From: a bacterium
GTDB taxonomy: Bacteria > Planctomycetota > J058 > JAJDCP01
Direction: 5' to 3'
Assembly: GCA_030428695.1 (NCBI GenBank)
Contig: JAUIEM010000008.1
Span: 1-48,358 of the forward strand
Length of the DNA: 48,358 bases
Shown here: one piece after another, positions 1 through 8,648 of the stretch
Layout: each line of letters begins with the position of its first letter
Position numbering within the stretch: the stretch's first letter is position 1
Notes under the pieces: generated by a model
Database searches by the model: none
What the model was told of the DNA's origin: nothing
Seen by the model: the letters and a program-made list of their open reading frames with translations, nothing else
Made by a program: the position numbers and the translations under genes

Positions 1-76
1 CGCGGCGTTGGAGGAGGAGATCACCGGCCATCTCCAGACCCTGCGTGAGGCCGCCGAGCCCCTGGGGGTCCACTGA
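1..76 (+). CDS. 3' end of an unidentified gene (partial)
   Basis: The first 76 bases read as the last 24 codons of a gene whose start lies outside the window, ending in Gly-Val-His and TGA at 74-76. The tail is charged and Glu-rich, so it is probably helical. The stop shares its last base with the ATG of the next gene (TGATG), which implies translational coupling to the dynamin-like GTPase. Nothing in 24 residues identifies the family. A second GTPase would be a natural partner, but that is a guess. Confidence 0.6.
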   Translation, partial: AALEEEITGHLQTLREAAEPLGVH

Positions 77-1842
77 TGCCGGGCCTCACCGCCGACCTCG
101 AGCACCCCTTCGTCGAGCACGGGCTGCGGCCGCTGCGCGAGCTGATCGAGAGCTACCGCTTCGGGCCCCGGCTGCGGGAGCGCCGGCCGCGCTTCCTGCA
201 CACCCTCGAGAACCTCGAGCGCCGCGCCGAGGAGCTCAAGACCCCGCTGTTGATCCTGCTGGTCGGGGGCACCGGCGCGGGCAAGTCGACGCTGCTCAAC
301 GCCCTGGCCGGCGAGGAGATCGCCGCGACCTCGGCGATCCGCCCCTGCACCTCCGCCCTGACCGCCTACCTGCACCGCGAGGCCCGGCCCTACCTCGAGC
401 GCTTCGAGCTCGGCCACGCCGCCGAGGCCACCCACGAGCGCGCCGAGCTGCTGCAGAAGATCATCGTCGACGCGCCGGACTTCGACTCGGTCGAGACCGC
501 CAACGTCGGGCTGCTGCGCCAGACCCTGCCCCAGGCCGACCTGATCCTGTGCCTCGCGACCGCCGAGAAATACCTCAACCGCAGCCTGCTCGACCTGCTC
601 GCGGAGTTCAAGAGCGGCAAGCGCTTCCTGTTCGTCCTCAACCGCGCCGACCGGGGGACCCCCGACGCGGTGCGGGACGACTGGGCCGGCGAGCTCTCCG
701 CGGCGGGCTTCGCGTCGCCGGAGATCCTGTGGATCTCGGCGAAGAACGCCTTCGCCCAGCGCCGCGGGACCCCGCCGGACGAGGCGCCGAGCGCGGACTT
801 CCCCCGGCTCGAGACGATCATCACCCAGGAGCTGACCCGGCGGCGCATCCAGGCGATCAAGCAGCACAACCTCGACGAGGGCTACCGCGACCTGCTCGAG
901 GCGGTCGACGCCAGCCTCGGGCCGGACCTCGCGCGCGGCCTGGAGAGCTGGTCCCAGGCGGCCGAGCTCGAGTGGCGCAGCTTCCGCGATGAGGTGCGGC
1001 GGCGCTTCAGCCTCGACCTCGAGACCGACTACGCTCTGCGCTACAAGATGGAGTACCGGCTCGCGGCCCGCTACACCTCGCTGTTCGGGCTGTTCCTGCT
1101 CGCGAGCAACAGCCTGCGGGCGCTGCTCTCCCCCTTGCGTCCCCGGCCGTGGCGGCGGGAGAGCATGGTCTTCAGCTTCGGCGCCGAGAAGCTCAGCCTG
1201 GCCTACGACCAGGAAGGCTTTGTCGCGCGCCTCGACCTGTTGCTGCGCAAGATCGCCGACCTCGGCCGCGAGCGGAGCCTCGACAAGGACGCCTGCCGGC
1301 TCGAGCTCGAGGAGCACTTCGCGACCGACACCTACCGCACCCTCAAGGGCAAGGTCGAGGAGCGCCTGGTCAAGGAGCTGATGCATCTCGTCGAGGCCCG
1401 CGGCGACCGCTCCCACAAGCTGTGGAACGCGATCTACAACGGCGTCCCGCTGACGGTCGCCGGCGTCGCCCTCGGGCGCTGGGTGTGGAAGGTGCTGTTC
1501 GGCGACGGCGAGGGCCGGCTCGAGACCTTCCTCGCGGTCGCGATCGTCGTGCTCGTCATCCTGTTCGTCGAGCGTTTCTTCGCCGAGCGCGGCGCCCAGA
1601 AGAAAGTCCACGCCTTCCTGACCCGGGTGCGCGACCTCGTCAGCGAAGCGGTCGATGCGGCCCTCGGGGACGCGCTGAAGTCACAGGTCGGCGACCGGGT
1701 CGCCGAGGCCCGCATCGGGCTGGAGCAGCTCGCCGCCCTGAAGGCCGGCCGCTCCGCCCTGCTCGCCGAGATCCACGACGACACCCAGGATCTCGGCATC
1801 ACCGCGACCCGCGCGGACGCATCCGCCACGGAGGAGCCATGA
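76..1842 (+). CDS. Dynamin-like membrane GTPase
   Basis: This 588-residue protein is a large P-loop GTPase of the bacterial dynamin-like type, expected to bind and remodel or tether membrane. The G1 motif GGTGAGKST is at residues 64-72 and is followed by a Ser/Thr-rich switch (RPCTSALT, about 89-96). A G3-like DAPDFDS is at 132-138 and the G4 motif NRAD at 189-192. A long charged helical stalk follows. Two hydrophobic segments, about 456-475 and 484-500, would form a membrane hairpin, and a helical tail closes the protein. The ATG is fixed by its overlap with the upstream stop, and the 3' end overlaps pyruvate kinase by ATGA, so three genes are coupled. The GTPase fold is clear; the cargo and the membrane it acts on are not. 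Confidence 0.85.
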   Translation: MPGLTADLEHPFVEHGLRPLRELIESYRFGPRLRERRPRFLHTLENLERRAEELKTPLLILLVGGTGAGKSTLLNALAGEEIAATSAIRPCTSALTAYLHREARPYLERFELGHAAEATHERAELLQKIIVDAPDFDSVETANVGLLRQTLPQADLILCLATAEKYLNRSLLDLLAEFKSGKRFLFVLNRADRGTPDAVRDDWAGELSAAGFASPEILWISAKNAFAQRRGTPPDEAPSADFPRLETIITQELTRRRIQAIKQHNLDEGYRDLLEAVDASLGPDLARGLESWSQAAELEWRSFRDEVRRRFSLDLETDYALRYKMEYRLAARYTSLFGLFLLASNSLRALLSPLRPRPWRRESMVFSFGAEKLSLAYDQEGFVARLDLLLRKIADLGRERSLDKDACRLELEEHFATDTYRTLKGKVEERLVKELMHLVEARGDRSHKLWNAIYNGVPLTVAGVALGRWVWKVLFGDGEGRLETFLAVAIVVLVILFVERFFAERGAQKKVHAFLTRVRDLVSEAVDAALGDALKSQVGDRVAEARIGLEQLAALKAGRSALLAEIHDDTQDLGITATRADASATEEP

Positions 1843-3272
1843 GCGTGCTCGACTCGTCCCGCAAGACCAAGATCGTCTGCACCCTCGGACCGTCCAGCTC
1901 CGACCCGGACACCCTGCGCGCCCTGGTCCGGGCCGGGATGGACGTCGCGCGCTTCAACTTCTCCCACGGCACCCACGAGGATCACAGCCAGACCCTCGCC
2001 CAGCTGCGCCAGATCTCCTCGGAGGAGCGGCGCAACGTCGCGGTGCTGCAGGACCTGTGCGGACCGAAGATCCGCGTGCGGGGGTTGCCCGACGGGCAGA
2101 TCGAGCTCAAGGAAGGCGCGAGCGTGCGCTTCTCGGGCGAGCCGAGCGACGACCCGGAGGTGCTCTACGTCACCCTGCCGAGCCTCGCCCAGGACGTGCA
2201 CGCCGGCCAGCGCATCCTGCTCGATGACGGCCACCTCGAGGTCGTCGTCGTCGCGGTCGAGGGCGCCGTCGTCGTCGGCCACGTCGTCACCGGCGGCCCG
2301 CTCAAGGAAGGCAAGGGCTGCAACCTGCCCGAGACCCGGCTCTCGGTGCCGAGCCTGACCGACAAGGACAAGGCCGACGCGGCCTGGGGCATCCGCAACC
2401 AGGTCGACTACATGGCGCTCTCTTTCGTACGCAGCGCCGATGACGTGCGCCAGCTGCGGCAGCTGCAAAAGGCCTCCGACGTGTCGATCCCGATCGTCGC
2501 GAAGCTCGAGCGCCCCGAGGCGATCGACAACCTGACCGCGATCCTCGCCGAAGCCGATGTCGTGATGGTCGCCCGCGGCGACCTCGGCGTCGAGCTGCCG
2601 CTGCACCTGGTGCCGGTCCTGCAGAAACAGATCATCACCGAGGCGGTGCGCCTCGACCGGCCGGTGATCACCGCGACCCAGATGCTGCAGTCGATGATGG
2701 AGAACCCGCGCCCGACCCGCGCCGAAGCCTCCGATGTCGCCAACGCGATCTTCGACGGCAGCGACGCGGTGATGCTGTCCGGGGAGACCGCCGCCGGCCG
2801 CTACCCCGTCGAGACGGTCAAGACGATGGACCGCATCGCCCGCGAGACCGAGTCCTACCGTGTGCATCCGAACTGGACCGCGCCGCACAGCGACTTCTGC
2901 CAGGGCGACCTGAACGCCGACGCGGTCTGCCTCGGCGCCTACGATGTCGCCCGCAAGCGCGGGGCCCGGCTGCTGGTCGTGTACACCGCCGAGGGCAAGA
3001 CCGCCCTCCTGCTCTCGCGCTACTTCCCTGAGATCCCGATCATCGCGATCACCTTCACCGAGCGCTCGGCCCGCAAGATGGCGCTGTACAACAGCGTCAT
3101 CCCGCTGATCCTCGACTGGCAGCCGACCATCGAGGACCTCGCGATGGTCGCGGAGCGGCGGCTGCTCGCCCTCGGCTGGGTGCAGAGCGGCGACCTGGTC
3201 GTCAGCGTGTGCAGCAGCTACCTCGGCAAGACCCGCAAGATCGACATGGTGCGCCTGCAGCAGATCCCGTAG
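1839..3272 (+). CDS. pyk: Pyruvate kinase
   Basis: This 477-residue protein of normal family length converts PEP and ADP to pyruvate and ATP in the last step of glycolysis. It starts with the classic KTKIVCTLGPSS block, then MDVARFNFSHG (substrate and K+ site) and DLCGPKIR. The B-domain ends in VPSLTDKDKADAAWGI. The catalytic lysine is in IVAKLERPEAI. The Mg2+/phosphate loop is MVARGDLGVELP, and the signature ITATQMLQSM is followed by RPTRAEASDVANAIFDG. The C-terminal allosteric domain is complete. The ATG overlaps the GTPase stop as ATGA, an unusual pairing for pyk that would give co-translation with a membrane-remodelling protein. Confidence 0.97.
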   Translation: MSVLDSSRKTKIVCTLGPSSSDPDTLRALVRAGMDVARFNFSHGTHEDHSQTLAQLRQISSEERRNVAVLQDLCGPKIRVRGLPDGQIELKEGASVRFSGEPSDDPEVLYVTLPSLAQDVHAGQRILLDDGHLEVVVVAVEGAVVVGHVVTGGPLKEGKGCNLPETRLSVPSLTDKDKADAAWGIRNQVDYMALSFVRSADDVRQLRQLQKASDVSIPIVAKLERPEAIDNLTAILAEADVVMVARGDLGVELPLHLVPVLQKQIITEAVRLDRPVITATQMLQSMMENPRPTRAEASDVANAIFDGSDAVMLSGETAAGRYPVETVKTMDRIARETESYRVHPNWTAPHSDFCQGDLNADAVCLGAYDVARKRGARLLVVYTAEGKTALLLSRYFPEIPIIAITFTERSARKMALYNSVIPLILDWQPTIEDLAMVAERRLLALGWVQSGDLVVSVCSSYLGKTRKIDMVRLQQIP

Positions 3273-3359
3273 GTAGCTAGCGTAGCGGTACAAGAGCCCT
3301 GCGCGGGCATCCGACGCGTTGGCGCGCAGACGCGCGAAGAGAAGAAGATCTCCACGCCG

Positions 3360-4133
3360 TCAACCGTCGACCAACCGCGCGACCTCCTCCCGCAGCTCCT
3401 CGGCGCTCTGCCGCCGACGCGCCCGGGGCAGGCGGCGGGCTTTCCCGAAGCGCACCTCGGCGCGCACGCCGTTGAGCCCGAGCAGGCGCCAGGCGTGCGG
3501 CCCGAAGACGTGGTCCTTCCAGTAGGCGATGTCCTCTTCGAAGTCGACGCGCGGCGGGGTCTCATACCGGATCCCGACCGGCACCACCGGCGCGTCGGCG
3601 GCGATGGCGGCGGCGAGGAAGGACGAGCGGAAGGGCAGGATGCCGTCGCCGTTGGTCGTCCCCTCGAGGAACACGCACACCCGCTCCCCCCGCTCGAGCT
3701 TGGCTCGCACCGCGTCGATCACGGCGCGCAGGGCGCCGCGATCCTCGCGCGAGAAGAACAGGTGGGAGCTGTTGCGCAGCAGGCCGCCGATCAGGGGCCA
3801 GCCGGCGATCTCCGCCTTGGACAGGAACAGGCAGGGGACCTGGCTCGCGAGCACGATGATGTCGAGGTAGGTGATGTGGTTCGGGACCAGCAGCGCCCCC
3901 TTCGGAGGCTTCGGGCCGGTCGCGCGGACCGGGATCCCGAAGGCGTCGAGAGAGCTCTGCGCCCAGCGCGGCGTGTAGACGTTGGTCAGCCGGTGCCGCT
4001 GCTCCTCGGACAGCCAGCGCCAGGGGGTGCGCACGATGGTCCCGTAGGTCAGCGAGCTGACGACCAGCCGCGACAGGCGCAGGGCCGCGAGGATCGGACG
4101 GGAGCGGGCCGGCCGCGGAGCGAGGGCAGTCAC
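3360..4133 (-). CDS. 1-acyl-sn-glycerol-3-phosphate acyltransferase (PlsC/LPLAT family)
   Basis: This 257-residue lysophospholipid acyltransferase transfers a fatty acyl chain to lysophosphatidate or a related acceptor at the inner membrane. The catalytic HX4D motif is His86 to Asp91 (NHITYLD). The glycerophosphate-binding FPEGTR motif appears as FLEGTT at 155-160, with Leu for Pro and Thr for Arg, so the acceptor may not be plain lysophosphatidate. A hydrophobic N-terminal helix (about 15-35) can anchor the protein. It starts with GTG behind a GGAGG ribosome site eight bases upstream (CACGGGGAACCTCC on the plus strand). It is convergent with pyk across an 87-base gap that holds no convincing terminator. 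It may equally be an ornithine- or glycolipid-type acyltransferase. Confidence 0.88.
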   Translation of the reverse strand: MTALAPRPARSRPILAALRLSRLVVSSLTYGTIVRTPWRWLSEEQRHRLTNVYTPRWAQSSLDAFGIPVRATGPKPPKGALLVPNHITYLDIIVLASQVPCLFLSKAEIAGWPLIGGLLRNSSHLFFSREDRGALRAVIDAVRAKLERGERVCVFLEGTTNGDGILPFRSSFLAAAIAADAPVVPVGIRYETPPRVDFEEDIAYWKDHVFGPHAWRLLGLNGVRAEVRFGKARRLPRARRRQSAEELREEVARLVDG

Positions 4134-4292
4134 GGGGAACCTCCGACAGGAGACGCCGCCCAGTGTGCGGATTTCCCTGCTGTGTGCAAGGGTCGCAGGT
4201 CTGCGGGTTGTTGGCGTCGGCCGTCAGGGTGATCAAGTCACCCCGCGGTGTTACTCTGTCCCGCGAGGGGAGGTCCGTTCACGAAGTTCGAC

Positions 4293-4317
4293 GGGAGGGG
4301 ATAAACCCCTCCCCTAC
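4293..4317. repeat. Palindromic repeat, TAAACCCCTCCCCTAC type, copy A
   Basis: The arms GGGAGGGG (4293-4300) and CCCCTCCC (4307-4314) pair around ATAAAC. The half TAAACCCCTCCCCTAC recurs exactly at 4416-4431. It is nearly the reverse complement of the arm at 4343-4358 (one mismatch), so it belongs to the same element family. Confidence 0.7.
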
Positions 4318-4342
4318 CTCGGTGTGTGCGCTTTTCCGGGGG

Positions 4343-4371
4343 GTAGGGGCGGGGTTTACCCCCGCCCGCCG
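4343..4371. repeat. 29-bp palindromic repeat, exact copy also at 45454-45482
   Basis: This hairpin-forming unit has arms GGGGCGGGG and CCCCCGCCC around a TTTA core. The same 29 bases occur without a mismatch 41 kb away between the Rieske and GNAT genes. Both copies are intergenic, which fits a REP/MITE-like dispersed element or a shared 3' processing signal. Confidence 0.85.
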
Positions 4372-4415
4372 AAGGCTTGGGGACGTGCGTCATCGGGTTC
4401 CGTGAGACAGCCTCG

Positions 4416-4431
4416 TAAACCCCTCCCCTAC
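4416..4431. repeat. Repeat arm, TAAACCCCTCCCCTAC, copy C
   Basis: This is an exact 16-base copy of the right arm of the repeat at 4293-4317, and an inverted near-match of the left arm of the 4343 unit. It lies about 50 bases past the kinase stop and may take part in a long-range hairpin with the 4343 unit at the 3' end of the kinase transcript. Confidence 0.65.
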
Positions 4432-4480
4432 ATGCTTGTCCCACGACTGCTCGTGTTCCTGTCTGGTGCGGTCCTCGGGC

Positions 4481-7400
4481 TCAAGGACCCGCCTCCTGGG
4501 CGGCCCGGAAGCGCTCGAGCAACCGCGCGCAGCGCTCGGCCAGGGCGGTCTCCCCCTCTTCCAGGAAGCCGGCGTGGAAGTCCGACAGCAGCCCCGAGGC
4601 CATCTCGAGCACCTGCACCGTGTGCACGTCCGCGCGGTCGACGGCGTCCAGGGCCCGCGCCATCGCCTCCCACTGCTCGAGACAGCGCAAGAAGGCGTCC
4701 TGCAGGAAGTAGCCGAGCGCGAGCGCGTTGTGCGCCCGCACCACCTCCTGCCGGGTCTGTGCCTCCGGCGGCGGCGCGGTGACGTAGACGGCGAGCCGCT
4801 CCCGCGCCTCGTCGAGCAGCGCCAGGGCGAGGTCGCGCTGCTCGAGCCCCTCCTGCTCGAGGCGGGCGGACACGATGTAGGCGAGCTCGCCGGCGAGCTG
4901 GCAGAACATCGTCACGCTGTCGACGCCGGCAGCGAGGTCGCGGCGCTGGACGTCGAGGGCCTCGAGCAGCAGCACCTGCACGCGCTCCCCCTCCCCCCGG
5001 GCGGCGAGAAAGGTGCAGAAGTTCGAGCACAGCTGCACCACCCGGGTGCGGAAGTACTGGCGCACGTCCGGGTCCTCCCCCTCCGCCGCGCCCTGCCGCG
5101 CCCCGTCGAGCGCGGCGACCCAGGCGCTCTCGGCGCTGGGCCCGCGGCCCGCTTCGGCGTGCAGCCAGGCGAGCGCCTCCCAGGCGTCGGTGCGGTGGTC
5201 GAGGCGCTCGGGCAGAGACTCGATCCCGTCGGAGTCGACCAGGCTGCGCCGCAGGACCGCCGTCGCCTCCGGCCTTTCCCCGGTCCAGGCGAGCAGCTCG
5301 GCGAGCCGCAACTGCGCGAGGCAGACGTCGGGCGCGGCATCGGGCAGCCGCCGATAGTGCTCGACGGCCTCGCGGTAGGAGCGGATGGCGAGGGCGGTGC
5401 TGTCCGCGTCCGCGGCCCGATCCCCCTGCTCGAGGCAGGTGTCCGCGAGCCGGTCCCGGGCCCGCAGGTGGGCGCTGTCGGCCTCCGCGACGGCGCGCAG
5501 GTGGCCGAGGCTCTCGCGGAAGAGCGGGGCGGCCTCTGCCCACTGCCCCATGCCGGACAGGGCGGCGGCGACGTTGCCGAGCACGAGGCCGAGCTCGAAG
5601 CGCTGCTCGAGGTTCTGGGGATCGAGGATCTCCCGCAGCAGCCCCTCCGCTTCCCGGTGCAGGACGAGCGCCTCCTCGGGGGCCCCGCCCTCGTCGAGGA
5701 TCACGCCGAGGTTGGTCAGCCCGAGGGCGAGGTCGGAGCGCAGGGTGCCGTCCCGGGGTGTCGCCGCGCGCAGGTCGCGCATCGTCGCGAGGCTCTCGCG
5801 GATCGCGCGGACGGCTTCCTCCTCGCGGCCCTGGCGCAACAGCAGGGTCGCGTAGTTGTGGAGGTTGTTCGACAGGCCCTGGCGGTGCTCGAGGTTCTGA
5901 GGGTCGAGGGCGATCAGCGCGCGCAGCCGCCCCAGGCACTCCTCGAACAGCTCCTCCGCCCGCTCGATCTCCCCGACCAGGAGCTCGGCCGCGGCGACCG
6001 CGGACAGGGTGCCGCACAGGCGCGTCGCGGCGGCGGTGTCGTCCGGTGCGTTGTCGGCGAGGGCCCGGCTGTGGGTCAGGCTCTCCTCGAGCACCTCGAC
6101 CGCCTCGGCGGGCAGGTCGAGGAACAAGAGGAGCTCCCCGAGCTCGCCGAGGGCGCGGGCGAGGTTGCGGAGCAGCTCGGCGTTGTCGGGGTCCCGCGCG
6201 AGCAGCGTCCGCTCGATGCCGAGGGCGGCGGTGAAGTCCGCGCGGGCCGCGTCCCCCTCTCCGCGCAGCTTGCGCAGGGTCCCGCGCTGCGCGAGGGCCT
6301 GGGCCAGGGCCGGCAGCGGGTCGACGGAGAAGCGCTCGGACGCGCCGACCGTCGCGGCCAGCGCGACCGCCTCCTCGACCGCGACCAGCGCGGAGTCGAG
6401 GGCGTTCCCCCGGGCGAGGGCTGCGCTGAGGTCGCCGAGGGCGTAGGAGAGGTCGAGGGAGTCGGCCGGCCCCGCATCCGGCGAGGCCGCGAGCCGCCGG
6501 TCGATCGCGACCGCCTCGCGGAAGGCCGCGGTCCCGGCGCCGAGCCCGCCGGTCGCGATCGCGAGCTTGCCGCGCTTCTCGAGGACGAAGGACAGGTCGC
6601 CCAGCGAGGCGGCGTCCTGCCGCGCCGCGACCAGCCGCCGGGCGATGCGCAGCGCCTCGTCGAGCACCCGCAGGGCACGGCCGGTCTCGCCGAGGCGCTT
6701 GCGCACGTCGGCGACGTGCAGCAGGGCGACGTACAGGTCGCGCTGGGCGTCGAGGTTCTCGGGGCTCGCCGCGGCGAGCTGACGCAGCCGCGATTGGGCC
6801 GACTCGAACGCGACCAGCGCGGTCGGCAGGTCGGCCTCGGCGTCGAGGGCGAGCCCGCCGATGCGCAGGTCGGCGATCGCGGTGGCGCGCGTGACGCGGT
6901 CCTCGGCGATGTCGGCGTCCCGCAGCTGCTCCCAGCCGTGCATCGCGACCTCGAGCACCTGCCGGGCGACGGTGCGCGAGGCGCGGTCGTTGCGCACGAG
7001 CAGCTGCGTCTGCACCTCGACCATCATCGCGTCGAGGGCCTCCTCCGCGATCTCGCCGCGGCGCTGGGCGAAGTGCTGCTGGGCGCGGATCTCGGCGTTC
7101 TGCTCGGCGATCTCGTGGTTCTTGCTGGCGATCTCCTCGTTGCGGCTGCGGATCTCGGCGTTCTGCTCGGTGATCTGGGTGTTGACGTTCCACAACAGCA
7201 CCAGGCCGACGCTCAGGCCGAGCAGGAGCAGCCCCAGGGTCAGCCCGAGGTAGCGCTTGAGGCTCCGGGATGCGGCCTCGCTGGCGGCCCGCCTGCCGCG
7301 CTCCTCGTCGATCGCCGAGAGCAGCTGCCGGATCTCCGGCTGGCTGTCGTCGAGCTGGGCCGCCTGCGCCTCGGCGAGGGACAGGTCTCCCTGGTCGAGG

Positions 7401-8620
7401 GCGGCCCGCGCGTAGGCCGAACGGGCCTCGCGCTCGCCGCGGGCGGCGCCCGGGTTGTCGGCCCACAGGCGCCGCGCCTGGCGGAAGCCGGCAACGGCCG
7501 CGGCGAAGCCCTCGTACAGCCGGTGTACGTCGCTCTCGCTCAGGCCCGGCCCCTCGGAGCTGCGGCAGCGCTCGAGCTCGCGGCGGGCGCTCTCGGCGAT
7601 GGTCTGGCTCTCTTTGTGGTTGAGGTAGCCGCGCAGCTCTTCCTGCAGCGCGGCGACGCTCGCGTGGCGGTCGGCGGGGTCGACCGCCAGGGCGCGCGCG
7701 GCGATGCGGCGCAGCTCCTCGGGCGCCTCCTCCGGGAAGCTCCGGGTACCGCCGAAGATCGCGCTGTTCAGGGCGTCGGCGAGAGACTTGCCCGCGTTCG
7801 GCGGGCGCCGGCAGAGGATCTCGTAGAGGATGCCCCCGAGCAGGTAGACGTCGGTCCACGGGCCGATGCGCTCGCCCTGGCCGAGGGCGAGCTCGGGCGC
7901 CATGTAGTGCGGCGTGCCGAGCGGCGAACGGATCTCGGAGGCCGCGCGCAACAGCTCGTCGCTCGGCCCGTCCGGGCTGACATCGACCGCGAGCCCCCAG
8001 TCGAGCAGCAACACCTCCCCGAACCTCCCGACCATCACGTTGGTCGGCTTGAGGTCGTTGTGGACGATGCCCCGGCTGTGCGCGAAGGCGACCGCGTTGC
8101 CGACCTGCAGCAGGATCTCGAGGTGCTCGTGCAGCGTGCGTCCCGGCTCGCTGTACAGGAGCTGCTTCCAGCTCTGGCCTCCGACCAGCTTCATCGCGAG
8201 GTAGGCATCCCCGTCGGGGGCGTGCCCGAGGGCGTAGATCGGCACGATGTTCGGATGCTCGAGGCGCCCGGTGATCACGGCCTCGGCGACGAAGTTCGCG
8301 CGGGCGAACGGGGAGCCGCGCTTCTCGACCCGGAGCTTCTTCAGCGCGACCTCGCGCTCGAGGCCGACCTGGCGGGCGCGGTAGATCTCGCCGATGCCGC
8401 CGCGGGCGATGATGTCGAGGGGGACGAAGGGGTCCGGCGCGGCGGGCCGCGATGAGACGGTCTCGGGAAGTGTAAAGCTCGGTTTGTAGCTCGCGTCAGC
8501 CGAGAGCTCGCTGAGGTCGACGTCGCCGACGGTGACCTCCCAGAGCTTGAGCAGTTCGTCGGTCTCGATCGCGCCATCCTCGTCGGGCCGCGGAGGGCCG
8601 GGTTGCCCTCCTTCTTGCAC
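4481..8620 (-). CDS. Membrane Ser/Thr protein kinase with coiled coil and long TPR array
   Basis: This 1379-residue transmembrane kinase has a cytoplasmic kinase domain at residues 68-335. The glycine loop is ARGGIGEIYRAR (72-83), with the ATP lysine in VALKK (91-95). The catalytic loop is HNDLKPTN (187-194), DFG is replaced by DWG (207-209), and GTPHYMAPE (235-243) is the activation-loop end. Asn in place of the HRD arginine makes this a non-RD kinase, so activation-loop control should differ. One membrane helix (about 456-477) is followed by a heptad region of repeated EI/NEEI units (482-520). About 800 residues of tetratricopeptide-like helical repeats then face the outside. The start is GTG with only a weak ribosome site. 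TPR-fused kinases of this layout are common in Planctomycetota; the ligand and targets are unknown. Confidence 0.9.
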   Translation of the reverse strand: MQEGGQPGPPRPDEDGAIETDELLKLWEVTVGDVDLSELSADASYKPSFTLPETVSSRPAAPDPFVPLDIIARGGIGEIYRARQVGLEREVALKKLRVEKRGSPFARANFVAEAVITGRLEHPNIVPIYALGHAPDGDAYLAMKLVGGQSWKQLLYSEPGRTLHEHLEILLQVGNAVAFAHSRGIVHNDLKPTNVMVGRFGEVLLLDWGLAVDVSPDGPSDELLRAASEIRSPLGTPHYMAPELALGQGERIGPWTDVYLLGGILYEILCRRPPNAGKSLADALNSAIFGGTRSFPEEAPEELRRIAARALAVDPADRHASVAALQEELRGYLNHKESQTIAESARRELERCRSSEGPGLSESDVHRLYEGFAAAVAGFRQARRLWADNPGAARGEREARSAYARAALDQGDLSLAEAQAAQLDDSQPEIRQLLSAIDEERGRRAASEAASRSLKRYLGLTLGLLLLGLSVGLVLLWNVNTQITEQNAEIRSRNEEIASKNHEIAEQNAEIRAQQHFAQRRGEIAEEALDAMMVEVQTQLLVRNDRASRTVARQVLEVAMHGWEQLRDADIAEDRVTRATAIADLRIGGLALDAEADLPTALVAFESAQSRLRQLAAASPENLDAQRDLYVALLHVADVRKRLGETGRALRVLDEALRIARRLVAARQDAASLGDLSFVLEKRGKLAIATGGLGAGTAAFREAVAIDRRLAASPDAGPADSLDLSYALGDLSAALARGNALDSALVAVEEAVALAATVGASERFSVDPLPALAQALAQRGTLRKLRGEGDAARADFTAALGIERTLLARDPDNAELLRNLARALGELGELLLFLDLPAEAVEVLEESLTHSRALADNAPDDTAAATRLCGTLSAVAAAELLVGEIERAEELFEECLGRLRALIALDPQNLEHRQGLSNNLHNYATLLLRQGREEEAVRAIRESLATMRDLRAATPRDGTLRSDLALGLTNLGVILDEGGAPEEALVLHREAEGLLREILDPQNLEQRFELGLVLGNVAAALSGMGQWAEAAPLFRESLGHLRAVAEADSAHLRARDRLADTCLEQGDRAADADSTALAIRSYREAVEHYRRLPDAAPDVCLAQLRLAELLAWTGERPEATAVLRRSLVDSDGIESLPERLDHRTDAWEALAWLHAEAGRGPSAESAWVAALDGARQGAAEGEDPDVRQYFRTRVVQLCSNFCTFLAARGEGERVQVLLLEALDVQRRDLAAGVDSVTMFCQLAGELAYIVSARLEQEGLEQRDLALALLDEARERLAVYVTAPPPEAQTRQEVVRAHNALALGYFLQDAFLRCLEQWEAMARALDAVDRADVHTVQVLEMASGLLSDFHAGFLEEGETALAERCARLLERFRAAQEAGP

Positions 8621-8648
8621 ATCCCGTTCCGGATTGCAACGGAGCCGG

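Larger units (their letters stand above)
4134..4480. other. Gene-free spacer carrying three related GC-rich repeat arms
   Basis: This 347-base stretch lies between the start of the acyltransferase gene and the stop of the kinase gene, both on the minus strand. The half next to the acyltransferase must contain its promoter, but I see no clear -35/-10 pair. The rest holds three copies or half-copies of a TAAACCCC(T/G)CCCCTAC-type element, listed separately. Short open frames here translate the repeat (GAGFTPARR and similar strings) and are not believable genes. Confidence 0.7.

Noticed and set aside
1149..1838. Open frame reading into pyruvate kinase from within the GTPase gene
   Set aside because: The Arg/Pro-rich translation is the out-of-frame shadow of the GTPase. 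Pyruvate kinase starts at the ATG at 1839 with its family N-terminus.
3273..3359. Intrinsic terminator between pyk and the acyltransferase gene
   Set aside because: Only weak GCGCG half-stems are present and there is no T-tract on either strand.
4163..4444. Small open frames in the repeat-rich gap
   Set aside because: They translate the palindromic repeat (GAGFTPARR-like strings), have no ribosome site and recur at the other repeat copy near 45460.
4436..8455. Plus-strand open frame of over 1300 codons opposite the kinase
   Set aside because: It is antisense to a protein with clear kinase, membrane and TPR features. Long shadow frames are expected at this GC content, and the translation has no motif.
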